Positions 50,994 through 60,886 are shown, counted from the first letter of the stretch. The stretch is DNA of 64,000 nucleotides from JAZGGS01 sp963749485 (GCA_963749485.1 CAVVMV010000019.1:1-64000), one strand, 5' to 3'. Program-made: numbers and translations. Notes: generated from the letters alone by a model not told the origin.

Positions 50994-51007
50994 TAAAAGA
51001 AATCTTT

Positions 51008-51937
51008 ATGAGCCTAGGAAGAAATTTACTGCTATGGTGTTCTAAAAATGAATGGTTGAAAAAGAGATTCCCTAAAATGAAATTTACCAATCGCGCCGTT
51101 AAAAAGTTTATGCCCGGTGAAACTGTGGAAGATGCAATTACAGCTACCAGGAAGCTTCTGGAAAATAATATTCCAGCAACATTTACGCATCTTGGTGAGA
51201 ATATAACAACTCTTGAAGAAGCAGAAGCGAACGCACAACATTACCTTTCTCTTCTTGATAAAATAAATAACGAAAACCTGGATATTGAAATTTCACTGAA
51301 ATTAACCCAAATTGGATTTGATCTTTCCTTCGATAAAACTTTTGAACTTTTTTCGCAAATAGCAGCTAAAACAAAAAGCCATAATAATTTTGTTTTTATT
51401 GATATTGAAGACAGCTCTTATGTAGATAAAACAATTGACTTCTACAAAAAGATTAAGAAGCAATACAATAATGTTGGTTTATGCTTGCAGGCTTATCTAT
51501 ACAGGACAATGAAAGATATTGAGCAAATGATGGATATAAATCCAGCCATCCGGCTTGTAAAAGGAGCGTATAAGGAACCTGAAACAGTTGCTTTTAAAAG
51601 TAAGAAGAAAGTAGATGAAAACTTCTTTAAAATAACTGAATTTCTTCTTGGTAAATTAAAAGAACTGAATTGTCGGTCTGCATTTGCAACTCACGATATG
51701 CACCTGGTTAAGAGAATTGTGGATGAGGGAGCACGATTGGGAATAAATAAAAGTAATATGGAATTTCATATGCTTTATGGCATTAAATCATTCGAACAGT
51801 TAAAATTAGCTGCCGATGGTTACAGAGTACGAGTTTTGATAAGCTACGGTGAAGCTTGGTTTCCGTGGTATATGCGACGCCTTGCTGAGAGACCAGCAAA
51901 CGTTGGTTTTGTGCTAAAAAATTTATTAAATAAATAG
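51008..51937 (+). CDS. Proline dehydrogenase
   Basis: A 309-residue FAD-dependent monofunctional PRODH with a TIM barrel. Signature parts are FVFIDIEDSSYVDKTIDFY, RLVKGAYKEP, FATHDMHLV and the C-terminal YGEAWFPWYMRRLAERPAN that binds proline and FAD. It oxidises proline to pyrroline-5-carboxylate; some members also take hydroxyproline. It starts 14 bases after the peptidase. No P5C dehydrogenase is in the window. Confidence 0.92.
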   Translation: MSLGRNLLLWCSKNEWLKKRFPKMKFTNRAVKKFMPGETVEDAITATRKLLENNIPATFTHLGENITTLEEAEANAQHYLSLLDKINNENLDIEISLKLTQIGFDLSFDKTFELFSQIAAKTKSHNNFVFIDIEDSSYVDKTIDFYKKIKKQYNNVGLCLQAYLYRTMKDIEQMMDINPAIRLVKGAYKEPETVAFKSKKKVDENFFKITEFLLGKLKELNCRSAFATHDMHLVKRIVDEGARLGINKSNMEFHMLYGIKSFEQLKLAADGYRVRVLISYGEAWFPWYMRRLAERPANVGFVLKNLLNK

Positions 51938-51967
51938 AACTAACTAATAAATAAATAGAATATTATA

Positions 51968-52858
51968 ATGAAAGAATTAAAAGGTATTATATCACCAATT
52001 ACGACTCCATTTATTGATGATGAAATCACATTTGATAAACTTAAACGTAATATTGAAAATTTATCTACGATGAATCTTGCAGGATATGTTGTGCTTGGTT
52101 CTAATGGCGAGTCTGTATTTTTAACAAAAGAAGAAAAACTGAAGATGATATCCTTTATTCGGGAGCACGTTCCTTCCGAAAAAATTGTAATAGCTGGTAC
52201 TGGCACAGATTCAATTAAAGAAACTATATCTTTAACGAATGAAGCAAGTAAAAATGGAGCCGAATATGCCCTCATTATTACCCCTTCCTTCTTCAAATCC
52301 GAAATGAACCACTCAACTTTTATTAATTATTATTTAGCCGTTGCTGATTCAGTGAAAATTCCTGTTATAATTTACAATGTCCCAAAATTTACAAATGTGA
52401 ATATTCACCCTGATACTGTTGCTGAACTTTCTGAACATAATAATATTGTGGGAATAAAAAATAGTTCCGGGGATACAGAACTAACAGCTAAATTTATTTC
52501 GAGAACTACAGATAATTTTTACACTTTCGTGGGTACAGGTTCAGTTTTACTGCAGGGATTAAAGGATGGTGCATGTGGTGGAATCCTTGCCCTGGCAAAT
52601 ATTGCTCCCACAGAATGTATCAACATACAGGAACTGTTCCATCTGAGAAAACTGGAGGAAGCAGAAGTATTACAGAAGAAAATGGTACCTGTGAATAAAG
52701 CAATAACAGCTACCTTCGGCGTAGCAGGTCTAAAAGCTGCAATGGATATGATCGGTTTATATGGTGGAAATCCAAGACTTCCGTTAAATCCGTTGGATGA
52801 GAAAGCCAAGCAAGAATTAAAAAATATTTTAATAGAAGCCTCATTAATCGAAAGCTAA
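51968..52858 (+). CDS. DapA-family aldolase, likely 4-hydroxy-2-oxoglutarate aldolase
   Basis: A 296-residue class I lyase of the dihydrodipicolinate synthase family, clearly different from the true dapA at 13331. It has VVLGSNGESVFL in place of GTTGE, YNVPKFTNVNI with the active Tyr and GIKNSSGD with the Schiff-base Lys. The GSNGE version is typical of the HOGA group, which splits 4-hydroxy-2-oxoglutarate, the end product of hydroxyproline oxidation, to pyruvate and glyoxylate. Its position after proline dehydrogenase supports this. Other 2-oxo acid lyase activities are possible. Confidence 0.78.
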   Translation: MKELKGIISPITTPFIDDEITFDKLKRNIENLSTMNLAGYVVLGSNGESVFLTKEEKLKMISFIREHVPSEKIVIAGTGTDSIKETISLTNEASKNGAEYALIITPSFFKSEMNHSTFINYYLAVADSVKIPVIIYNVPKFTNVNIHPDTVAELSEHNNIVGIKNSSGDTELTAKFISRTTDNFYTFVGTGSVLLQGLKDGACGGILALANIAPTECINIQELFHLRKLEEAEVLQKKMVPVNKAITATFGVAGLKAAMDMIGLYGGNPRLPLNPLDEKAKQELKNILIEASLIES

Positions 52859-52866
52859 ATTCGTAA

Positions 52867-53766
52867 TTGAAATCAAACATTCTACTTTTTATTACAGCAA
52901 TTATCTGGGGATTCGCCTTTGTTGCACAACGTGCGGGGATGGAATTTGTTGGTCCTTATACTTTTAATGCGATACGGTTTGCGCTTGGTGGTCTCTCCTT
53001 ACTCCCCCTCCTGATTCTTAATAAGAAACGGAAATTCAACTTTCAGAATTATTCTTATCTTAAAAATAAATACTTTATTTATGGTGGATTTGTAGCTGGT
53101 ATAATTCTCTTTCTTGGTTCAACTTTTCAGCAAATCGGAATTGTTTATACAACTGCAGGTAAAGCAGGATTTATAACCGGACTTTACATAATTTTTGTTC
53201 CACTGTTTGGTTTATTCTTAAAAAATAAAACCTCTGCAGGAACATGGATTGGTGCCATTATAGCTGTTTGGGGATTATATTTTCTAAGTGTAACAGAATC
53301 ATTCTCAATCGGACTTGGTGACATGCTTGTTTTAATTAGTGGATTTTTTTGGGCTGCACATGTTTTACTCATTGGTAAAATATCTCCTAAAACTGATCCT
53401 ATACAACTGGCTTTTTTCCAGTTTATTATCTGTTCACTTCTTAGTCTTATTGCTGCGGTTATTTCAGAAACAACAACAATAAATAATATTTACGATGCAT
53501 CAATCCCTATTTTGTACGCGGGAGTTTGTTCTGTAGGAATTGCCTATACTTTGCAGGTTGTTGCACAGAGAGAAGCACACCCGGCACATGCTGCAATTAT
53601 AATGAGTCTTGAAGCAGTGTTTGCCTTAATTGGGGGTTGGCTTATTTTGGATGAGATAATTCCGTTAAGAGGTTTATTAGGATGTGCATTAATGTTAACC
53701 GGAATGTTAGTTTCTCAATTATACCTTTTTACAAAAAATAAAACTAAAATCTTAACCAGTAATTAA
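52867..53766 (+). CDS. EamA/DMT family transporter
   Basis: A 299-residue inner-membrane protein with ten hydrophobic helices in two EamA repeats (NILLFITAIIWGFAFVAQRA at the start; HAAIIMSLEAVFALIGGWLI in the second repeat). Family members export metabolites and amino acids. It begins with TTG at 52867, 8 bases after the aldolase stop, so it is part of the operon. The substrate is unknown; an amino acid or a breakdown product is plausible. Confidence 0.85.
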   Translation: MKSNILLFITAIIWGFAFVAQRAGMEFVGPYTFNAIRFALGGLSLLPLLILNKKRKFNFQNYSYLKNKYFIYGGFVAGIILFLGSTFQQIGIVYTTAGKAGFITGLYIIFVPLFGLFLKNKTSAGTWIGAIIAVWGLYFLSVTESFSIGLGDMLVLISGFFWAAHVLLIGKISPKTDPIQLAFFQFIICSLLSLIAAVISETTTINNIYDASIPILYAGVCSVGIAYTLQVVAQREAHPAHAAIIMSLEAVFALIGGWLILDEIIPLRGLLGCALMLTGMLVSQLYLFTKNKTKILTSN

Positions 53767-53780
53767 TAGGATTTATTAAT

Positions 53781-55087
53781 ATGAAAACTATGTTTAGAAG
53801 TATTGAGAGCTTTCTCATTCTCTTAATAATATTAATCTCTTCATCCGCTGTTTGCCAAAGCAACCTGGAGGAAAAGATCAGATGTTTGCCGGGTATAGTG
53901 AATGTGAAAAGCATAGAGCCAGGTTCTGATTTTAAAGCAGGCATTCGAAATTTTTATTGAACAGCCGGTAGATCATCATAATCCTGACGGGGAAAAATTT
54001 ACACAAAAGTTATATCTGTCTCACAGGGATGAATCTTTACCAATGGTTATTGAAATGGATGGTTATATTATTAACTTACAACAGACCGGGCGAACTGGAA
54101 GATATATTGAATTGCAACAGGATAATTGTAGAACACAGATATTTTGGTGAATCTAAACCGGAAAGCATGGAATGGGAACATTTAACAGTTGAAAACGCTG
54201 CAGCTGATCATCATAATATTATTCAATCATTTAAAAATATTTATCAGGAAAACTGGATCGGTACGGGAATTAGTAAGGGTGGACAAGCTGCAATCTTTCA
54301 CAAGTACTTTTATCCGGATGATTTACTGGTTACTGTACCTTATGTTGCGCCTTTGAATATTGCAGAAGAAGATCCGCGAATCTATCACTTCCTTAGAAAT
54401 GTTGGTACAGAGGAATGCCGTGAAAATATAATTCAATTTCAGCGGGAAGTTTTAAAAAGAGCTGATGAGCTTATACCGATGTTCAGGAAAAGAGCTGAAA
54501 AGAATGGCTACACTTATTCAATTGGAAATGAAAGAATGATATTTGAATATATCGTTCTGGAATATTCATTCGCCTTTTGGCAATGGGGAAATGACAATTG
54601 CAATGATATTCCTTTAACAGATGCTACGGACAAAGATCTTTTAAAACACCTGGAGACTAATTCTTCATTCAGTTATTTTTCCGACCAGGGACTTGAACCA
54701 ATCGCTCCTTTCTTCTACCAGGCATATACTGAAATGGGATACTATGGCTATGATATAACCAATTTTAAGGACCTTCTTAAAGAAGTTAAAGAACCAACAA
54801 GTAAAATATTTTTACCTAAAGATAGCAATCTGGATTTTAATTGCTCGTTGATGCACGACATTAACAATTGGGTGCAAAAACAGGGGAACAACATGATATT
54901 TATTTATGGCGAAAATGATACCTGGTCTGCTGCCGCGGTTGAATTAACTGGAGAAACAAATTCGATAAAAATGGTTAAAGAAGGTGGATCACACAGAACA
55001 AGAATTAGCAGCTTTTCTAACAACGAAAAGGAAATAATTTATTCAGCCCTGGAAGACTGGCTGGGAATTGAAATCGACCGGGAATAA
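53781..55087 (+). CDS. S37 family (PS-10) prolyl aminopeptidase, secreted, frameshifted
   Basis: About 435 residues. A signal peptide opens the protein (ESFLILLIILISSSAVCQ), then FIEQPVDHHNPDGEKF in a second frame and the catalytic region in a third; frame changes fall near 53945 and 54085. The Ser nucleophile is in TGISKGGQAAIF. The likely Asp is in GENDTWSA and the His in GGSHRTRI. Streptomyces members of S37 release tripeptides ending in Pro. That suits the adjacent proline and hydroxyproline genes: outside the cell it would make the peptides that POT carriers and the M24 peptidase handle. Confidence 0.78.
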
Positions 55088-55201
55088 TATTTCATCTTAC
55101 CTAACTGCTATATGTTTAGTGATTTAATTAAATAATATTACTATGTTTAATAAAGTACTATTTAGTAATGTAAACTGTAAATTTCTAAAAATGGAGTGCC
55201 A

Positions 55202-55684
55202 ATGAAATTAATTTCAATCTTTATAATAGTTGCCGGATTTTCTATTGCACAGCAGCAATCTATGCACATGGCAGGGTTGGATATTGAACTTGGTATGGAT
55301 AAAGAAACGCTTCTAAATATGATTGATTTTAATGTTTACATGGAGTTAGAGGATGATGCCGGCAATATTTTTCTATCTCAAAAAGGTAGTGACAAACCTG
55401 TTGGAATTATAAATTTTAAAGATAACAGAGTTGCAAAACTTCAGAAGGACTGGGGTACCTCGCTGCAAAGCAATGTTGGTAAAGTTTTTAAAATACTCTG
55501 GAAAATATTCAGGCAGTATGGTAAGGAAACAGAATTATTAAAAGTTATGCCGAACGAGATATTCACACCCACTAATGAGCAGTATAGTCTGTATTTTTAT
55601 CTGGATGAAAGCAGGTATGTAGAAATCCTTATTCAACATAGAGTCTTAATTTTTGAAGTACTGGAAGCTACTGATGTATATTAA
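55202..55684 (+). CDS. Hypothetical secreted protein
   Basis: A protein of about 160 residues with a short signal peptide (KLISIFIIVAGFSIAQQQ) and a mature part starting SMHMAGLDIELGMDKETLL. I do not recognise a family. The LGMDKETLLNMI stretch resembles the start of small beta-alpha repeats in lipocalin-like or SmpA-like proteins, but this is weak. The ATG at 55202 is chosen over GTG at 55196, with AATGGAG ahead. Confidence 0.6.
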   Translation: MKLISIFIIVAGFSIAQQQSMHMAGLDIELGMDKETLLNMIDFNVYMELEDDAGNIFLSQKGSDKPVGIINFKDNRVAKLQKDWGTSLQSNVGKVFKILWKIFRQYGKETELLKVMPNEIFTPTNEQYSLYFYLDESRYVEILIQHRVLIFEVLEATDVY

Positions 55685-55901
55685 AGAGTAAGTTTAAGGA
55701 ACTACCTACATTAAATTGAGTTTATGATAAACATTTAAATTTGAAACAGAAACCATTATTAAGTTTCATTTAGATACAATAATCAAATTTACATATTGTA
55801 AAGAAAAGCTAATATTTCTTAATTAAACCAAACATTTTTCACCTTTTTATCTATTGGCATAGTGATTGAATAATACCAATTAAAAACAATTGAGGGATGT
55901 T

Positions 55902-56036
55902 ATGGTACTCTATTTATTTATTGGTTTAATTGTTCTTGGACTTGTAGTTTATGTGGTGTCATCATTAATCGAGTATTCAAAAGTCAAAATCGGAGATGCA
56001 CGATTTAGTAAATTAATCAACCTGCATTTATTGTAG
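55902..56036 (+). CDS. Small single-pass membrane peptide (44 residues)
   Basis: ATG at 55902 with GAGGG 6 bases ahead. It encodes a very hydrophobic N-terminal helix (LYLFIGLIVLGLVVYVVSSL) followed by a short basic tail (EYSKVKIGDARFSKLINLHL). A terminator follows 16 bases after the stop, so it makes its own short transcript. Function unknown. A ribosome site, sensible composition and own terminator support it as a real gene. Confidence 0.55.
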   Translation: MVLYLFIGLIVLGLVVYVVSSLIEYSKVKIGDARFSKLINLHLL

Positions 56037-56052
56037 GTGAGGGAAAGCTAAG

Positions 56053-56079
56053 AAGACCGTCTATATGGCGGTCTTTTTT
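56053..56079 (+). terminator. Terminator after the small membrane peptide
   Basis: A 7-bp stem AAGACCG/CGGTCTT (56053-56059 with 56069-56075), 9-base loop, then TTTT. Confidence 0.85.
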
Positions 56080-56359
56080 ATATAAGATCGCCAAAATACT
56101 TATTACAAACAGGCATAAAGTTCTATTTACGATAGTGATCAATTCCTGATAATATCATTCATACGAAGAAGATTCGTACTCCCTACCATTTATATAAAAA
56201 TTATTCTTGCTATTTAAAACTGGAAAATGTACTTTGATTTTACATTAATAAGTTACTGCCCCAAACACTGTCTCAAAATCTTCTGCTGCTACTTCCCCTG
56301 TTCTATGGGGTAGCAACCTCTTTCATAATAAAATATTAACTAATAACAGGAGTCAGTCT
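56080..56359. other. Intergenic region
   Basis: About 280 bases of AT-rich DNA with no gene seen. The promoter of the lipoprotein at 56360 should be at its right end, where AACAGGAG provides a ribosome site. Confidence 0.4.
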
Positions 56360-56895
56360 ATGAAAAATCTATTGGGTATTTTTCTTTTGGGAATAACATT
56401 TCTCATTTCATCCGGCTGTACAGTTCAGGAAGAGAGAACCTATACTGATGGAGAACTCCAAAGCTTGAGGGATGGTACTACTGAACTATGGAATGGCGGA
56501 GATATAGAACTTGTAAATACTTTATATGCTGAAGATTGTGTTAGACATAATTCAGATGTGGGTGATGCAAATGGACCCGAAGAAATAAAAGAATTTGTTA
56601 AATGGGTTTACAATGCTTACCCGGATTTTAAAGTAACGCTTTGGTGAACCTATGAAGTTTGAAGATGGATTTGCTAGTACTTTGGACTGCAACCGGAACA
56701 AATGATGGTCCCCTCGGTGAAGATATGCCCGCAACGGGTAAAGGGGTATCATTTAGTGGAGTTGGAGTGATTAAAATCGAGAATGGAAAATACAAAGAAG
56801 AATGGGTATACTATAATCAATTGTATGTATATAAACAAATGGGATATGAACTTGAACTGGAGGATGAAGATGAAGAAGCAGATGAAGATGATTAG
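56360..56895 (+). CDS. SnoaL-like lipoprotein, frameshifted
   Basis: About 178 residues. A lipoprotein signal (LLGIFLLGITFLISSGC) leads into an NTF2/SnoaL-like domain (ELWNGGDIELVNTLYAEDCVRH; EIKEFVKWVYNAYPDFKVTL). The frame changes near 56640. The second half has GTNDGPLGEDMPATGKG and YKQMGYELE, closely similar to the island gene at 15197, so the two are paralogues. It ends in an acidic tail. Function unknown. Confidence 0.75.
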
Positions 56896-56931
56896 AAACG
56901 TATATTTATTAATATTTGATGTAAATATTAG

Positions 56932-56957
56932 TCCCCTCAAGTGAGGGGATTTTTTTC
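56932..56957 (+). terminator. Rho-independent terminator
   Basis: Stem TCCCCTC/GAGGGGA (56932-56938 with 56943-56949) followed by TTTTTTT; it ends the lipoprotein gene and may also serve the convergent gene at 57030. Confidence 0.85.
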
Positions 56958-57029
56958 ATAAAATAAATTATTGTTCGTTAAAATAAAAAGTAGCATTTGT
57001 AAAAACTTTTTAAGAGCATGGAAAGAATA

Positions 57030-58467
57030 TTATTTGAGAAGCATCATTTTCTTTGAAGCAAAATTACTGCCGGATTGAAGAGTATAAACATACATTCCCG
57101 ATGGCAAAGAAGAAGCATCAAATCTTACTGAATATTCACCTTGCGGTTTTTCTTCATCAACAAGAGTTGCAACCTTGTTACCCAAAACATCATAAACTTT
57201 TAAACTTACTTCTTCCGTCTCCCGTCTTTCGTCTTGCGGTATGGAAAATTTAATTCTTGTGCTTGGATTAAAAGGATTAGGATAGTTTTGGAATAACACA
57301 AAATCTTCTGGTTGTGTGTATTCATTTTCAGTAACAGAATTCGGAATGAATTTACTTATTTTAACATTTCCACCATCCGGAATTACTTTACCCATTACAA
57401 CGGTAGAAGTATCCATTATAAAAGATTCAAGCACATCTGTTCTGCTACCCTGCTCGAGGAGTACAAAATCCCAATCAGGTGGAACAGTTATGTGAGCAGT
57501 AAGAGGATAATCATAAATTTCATCAATAAGGTTATCACCTACTTCAATTTCAATTTCTGTATTATTTTGTGAAATGATATTAAAGTAGAAACTTTGCCGT
57601 TCTTTAACATACTTTGTAATGTTTGCAATTGTTTCTACCCAAATCTCATTGTTGCTGCTCTTTGTATCCAACCAATTGCAAAGAGAAGTTAACCATTCAT
57701 TACTTATCGGATGATATGCACCTTCAATCTAGAAGAGCATTAAATTCACTAAAAGGAACAACTTCGTGAGCCAAATGAATTCCCCACTCTCCATCTGAAA
57801 TTGAATTGTTAATCCAATCAATAAAAGCATTAAGCTCATCCAGATCATCATCAGGTGAATTCCTCGGCAAATTAAATTCTATCTGGTATGAAGAAAGATC
57901 ATACCAATCCTTTCCGATTATTTCAGAAGGATTCGGAAAAACACCGACTGCTCTTGCAGATTCATAATAAATGCTTGCTATAGAATCTATCAATCCGTTA
58001 TGCACTGCATAAGGATACGCAAATGTTATACATTTTTGATTTGGTACTCTTTCATTTATCATTCTCCTTGAGTGGTACATTTCGTAGTGTACAGTACCGG
58101 GAGTTAAAGTATCTCCAACTGGTAATTGTGTTAGTGAATCATGATTTAAAGTGTGTGATCCTAATTCGTGTCCTTCATAACTCATCTCTTCAAACATTTG
58201 CCATGTTCCATATCGCCAAATACCCGGTAAGCTGTCTGTTAAGAAAGGAGGAAGAAGATAAAATGTACCATTAAAATCAAATTGGTTTAGTATTCCGCGA
58301 ACATTTACATATTGTGAAATAAATCCATCATCAAATGAAAATGAAAAAGCAGAATTTCTATCATCTGCCCAGGTTGTAATAATTATATTTCCGTAACTGC
58401 TGGATTTAGAAACTGAATCACTTTCATTCCCGGATGAATTTGAGTAAAGTTTCTCAACAGGAAACAT
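57030..58467 (-). CDS. Polysaccharide deacetylase with T9SS sorting domain, frameshifted
   Basis: About 478 residues in two frames joining near 57725. The N-terminal NodB-type domain has FSFSFDDGFISQYVNV with the Asp pair, GHELGSHTLNHDSL with the His ligands, and FAYPYAVHNG. A beta domain follows, then the sorting tail QNYPNPFNPSTRIKFSI ending ASSLPSGMYVYTLQ. It should be exported by T9SS and remove acetyl groups from a surface or environmental glycan. Before the ATG at 58467 the frame stays open and encodes a hydrophobic stretch (LLKFFIIFCFILAA) lacking an ATG, so the true signal peptide starts upstream. Confidence 0.82.
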
Positions 58468-58727
58468 TGCTGCTAAAATGAAACAAAAAATGATGAAGAA
58501 TTTTAACAGGATTATTCAAGAATATGGCAAATTTTAAGTTCAAGTTAATTTTATTTTACTTTCTTAATTTAAATACACAAAAATATCTTCAAAAAACATT
58601 CCATTTATACAATTTCAAAATAAAGACTAAAATGTTAACTTCGGAAATTTAGGTAGGAATTTATATCAAAAGTAAATGGATTTTAAAACCAATAAATTAT
58701 GCTGGATAGCAAATAGTAAAGTGTAAT

Positions 58728-59219
58728 TTAATCGTTAACACCCGATTGTTTCTCAATCAAATTTTTAAGCTGGAATTCGTGGCGAATTGGATGCATCACA
58801 GCGTGCTCCATCATTGCATCTATACAGTAATCAACTCCCCAGCGGGCTGTGTAAAGTTGATCTTCAAACTTCTCCGTCGGAACAACTGATAAGTGGATGC
58901 TTGCCATCTTTCAATTAAGTGCTCAAGATAATTATCCACCACAGATTCAATTTTCTCAGCTTCCGGAGTTGGATCAATCTTGGGATCAGGTAATTTTAAT
59001 TTATCACACATCCAGGTCATATATCCTCGTGCAGCACGAAAAACGTGGCGAAGCAATGTTTCAAGTGATTCATAATCTTTATCAGTCTGTTTCAGGAAGT
59101 TTTATGTTTAGCTCTTTTGCTCTCTTCCAGGTTTTTAAGAATGATCGCAAATGCTGTTCGTGCAAATGTACCATAGCGTAAGCGCCTGCATATAAATATT
59201 TATTTGTTTCTGTTGAGAT
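58728..59219 (-). CDS. DinB-family protein, frameshifted
   Basis: About 163 residues of the DinB/YfiT four-helix metal-binding superfamily: HLHEQHLRSFLKTWKRAKEL, HVFRAARGYMTWMCDKL, HLIERWQASTY and the last helix MMEHAVMHPIRHEFQLKNL with the His ligands. Frame changes fall near 59090 and 58875; the stop is at 58728. The frame is open up to ATC at 59217-59219, 5 bases after a perfect AAAGGAGG, with no ATG there. It is preceded by an attC-like core (GTTATAC), so it may be the last cassette of the array. Confidence 0.7.
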
Positions 59220-59261
59220 AATGACCTCCTTTTTGTTTTATTAAAGTAATGAATATTATTG

Positions 59262-59389
59262 TAGTATAACAGCGTTGCAGCTGACCTCTTCTACCCAGCC
59301 CAACTTGCCCGCCGTAGTTTTAACATAGGCTGGAAAAAGGAAGCCGAGCAAAACCTGCCTGCCTCAGGTTGGGTGCTTGTTAGGTTTTG
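59262..59389 (-). repeat. attC-like site 1
   Basis: Between the DUF6326-like gene and the DinB gene, read on the minus strand. It begins with ACCTAAC (fits the RYYYAAC R'' box) and ends at CGCTGTTATAC. Inner arms ACCCAAC and GTTGGGC pair. Its R'' box (CCTAAC near 59379) is complementary to the core at the start of the same gene's cassette (GTTAGATTT, 59951-59959; 8 of 9 positions). Confidence 0.5.
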
Positions 59390-59450
59390 TTATTATGCTC
59401 CAAAGTTACCGTTATTGTTTCTGAGTTCATTAAAAAAAAATGTAATTGAC

Positions 59451-59883
59451 TCATGCTTCCTGTTTAGGCCACTTCCATGCATACCAAACAACCAGTGCAG
59501 TAAATACAAGATATACAATTGACCAAAATGTCTCATAAGCGGAAAAAGGCCATAGGAAAAGAGCTAAGCTCAAAAAAATGAGATCAAACGCAACAAAGAA
59601 TATACCTATGCTGCGGTTTGCCCAGCGATTTGCTTTATCCTTCAACGTCAGTGGACAGGAAACTCATAAAAATCGGAACCGCAAATATTATTGACATTAC
59701 CAACAATAATTCATTGGTTACTGGTACAGCTGAGGTTCCCGCTACCAATTCCTTTAGCGCCACCGGATCATGAAAACGGGTCGAATCCCCCTGTAAACCA
59801 CTTAACATTCGAGCTGCCCATAATGCTGAAAGGATTATCCTCACATCTAATTTAATTCTTGCGGTCTTTTTGATTGTATTCAT
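59451..59883 (-). CDS. Four-helix membrane protein (DUF6326-like), frameshifted
   Basis: About 144 residues with four hydrophobic helices. The first piece reads KLDVRIILSALWAARMLSG and LLLVMSIIFAVPIFMSFLS. After a frame change near 59645 it continues with KDKANRWANRSIGIFFVAF and FWSIVYLVFTALVVWYAWKW. The layout fits the small membrane family DUF6326 as I remember it. Function unknown. It occupies one cassette of the attC-like array. Confidence 0.65.
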
Positions 59884-59950
59884 TTTATCATTTTCCTCAA
59901 TTGAATGTATTTAATCATTCTCAATAAAGTCCAGTAAAATGAAGGTTGCG

Positions 59951-60206
59951 AAATCTAACAACGTTGCCGATAAGCGTTGCCCCAAACCTGCCCACCGAAG
60001 CATTTCTGCTTAGGTGGGGACAGCTGCGCCGTCTTAGCCCCAAAAGCCAATAATCAAAAAAAACTTATTTTACTTAACTCTTGTCCGCCTCTGGCGGAAT
60101 GTCTAACAACTATCCGCCGCGGCGGATAAACGAATTTGTTAAACCCTAAAACCCTTAAAATGCCGAACCGTTTTTGGGGTCGCTTTGAGTTGCTGGTTAG
60201 GGCGAT
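59951..60206 (-). repeat. attC-like site 2 with inserted hairpins
   Basis: Read on the minus strand from ATCGCCCTAAC (60206-60196) to AACGTTGTTAGAT. The L'' arm CAGCAACTCAAAGCGACC is shared with site 3. Several hairpins lie inside: the palindrome TATCCGCCGCGGCGGATA at 60111-60128, TCCGCC/GGCGGA at 60084-60098, and CCCACC...GGTGGG. At 256 bases it is longer than usual attC sites. Confidence 0.5.
59981..60069. repeat. Dispersed repeat, copy A (pairs with 61651-61735)
   Basis: About 87 bases running from CCCAAACCTGCCCACC to CAATAATCAAAAAA, nearly identical to copy B. It contains a near-perfect hairpin (CCCACC, AAGCA, loop TTTC, TGCTT, GGTGGG). It forms part of the attC-like spacer. Confidence 0.8.
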
Positions 60207-60208
60207 TT

Positions 60209-60886
60209 TTAATGGCTGATATAAGCATAACCATTTGGCATTGCCCAATTTATCGCACTATGATTATACAATAAATTGGATATTGATAAAGAATTTGCCG
60301 GAGAATTTTCAGATAAAGCGAATTTATATTTCCCAAATTGATATTTGTTTATAAATATTAAATTGTAATCACTTACAATACTTATCGTTTCAGTACTATC
60401 TACTTTGCTTGAAATTATTATTTCATCATTGATGATAAACCTACTTTTGGGATCTCCTTCAGAATTGAATGCAAAAACTGGTAAACTAAATTTTATTGAT
60501 TGAAGATTCCCGAATTTTTTATTAGCAATTCTTGGGTACACAGTTAAATAATCTTCAAGCTCTGCTCCTTTTGGCAATTTCATCAAAACTATATCATCAT
60601 TAATCAAACTTTCCCAATCGTTTCCATAAGGCGTATTTTCAAACATTTTTATTGATTCAAGATTATAATTTTGGATAATATCTTTAGCTCCTTCAGCACT
60701 AACACTATTTTCAAATTCAACTGCAATAATTAGTCTGCTTCTAAATAAGTTTATCTTTCCAGTTGTCGTCGTGTAATAATAACCAGCTTCAAACTCTGAA
60801 GATTCTCCGGGTTCAGTTGAATCACATCCACCAATAAATAAAATCAGTAAGAGAAAGAAGGCAGATGACAAACAAAGATTTTTCAT
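60209..60886 (-). CDS. Lipoprotein resembling a subtilase prodomain
   Basis: A 225-residue lipoprotein (LSSAFFLLLILFIGGCDS). It contains two alpha/beta units: LIIAVEFENSVSAEGAKDII with NYNLESIKMFEN, and SIVSDYNLIFINKYQFGKY with LLYNHSAINWAMPNGY. The second ends like the propeptide/inhibitor domains attached to S8 proteases, but no protease domain follows. It might act as a stand-alone protease inhibitor or chaperone; this is inference. It is enclosed by an 11-base private inverted repeat (60196-60206 and 60917-60927), the mark of a gene cassette. Confidence 0.7.
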   Translation of the reverse strand: MKNLCLSSAFFLLLILFIGGCDSTEPGESSEFEAGYYYTTTTGKINLFRSRLIIAVEFENSVSAEGAKDIIQNYNLESIKMFENTPYGNDWESLINDDIVLMKLPKGAELEDYLTVYPRIANKKFGNLQSIKFSLPVFAFNSEGDPKSRFIINDEIIISSKVDSTETISIVSDYNLIFINKYQFGKYKFALSENSPANSLSISNLLYNHSAINWAMPNGYAYISH

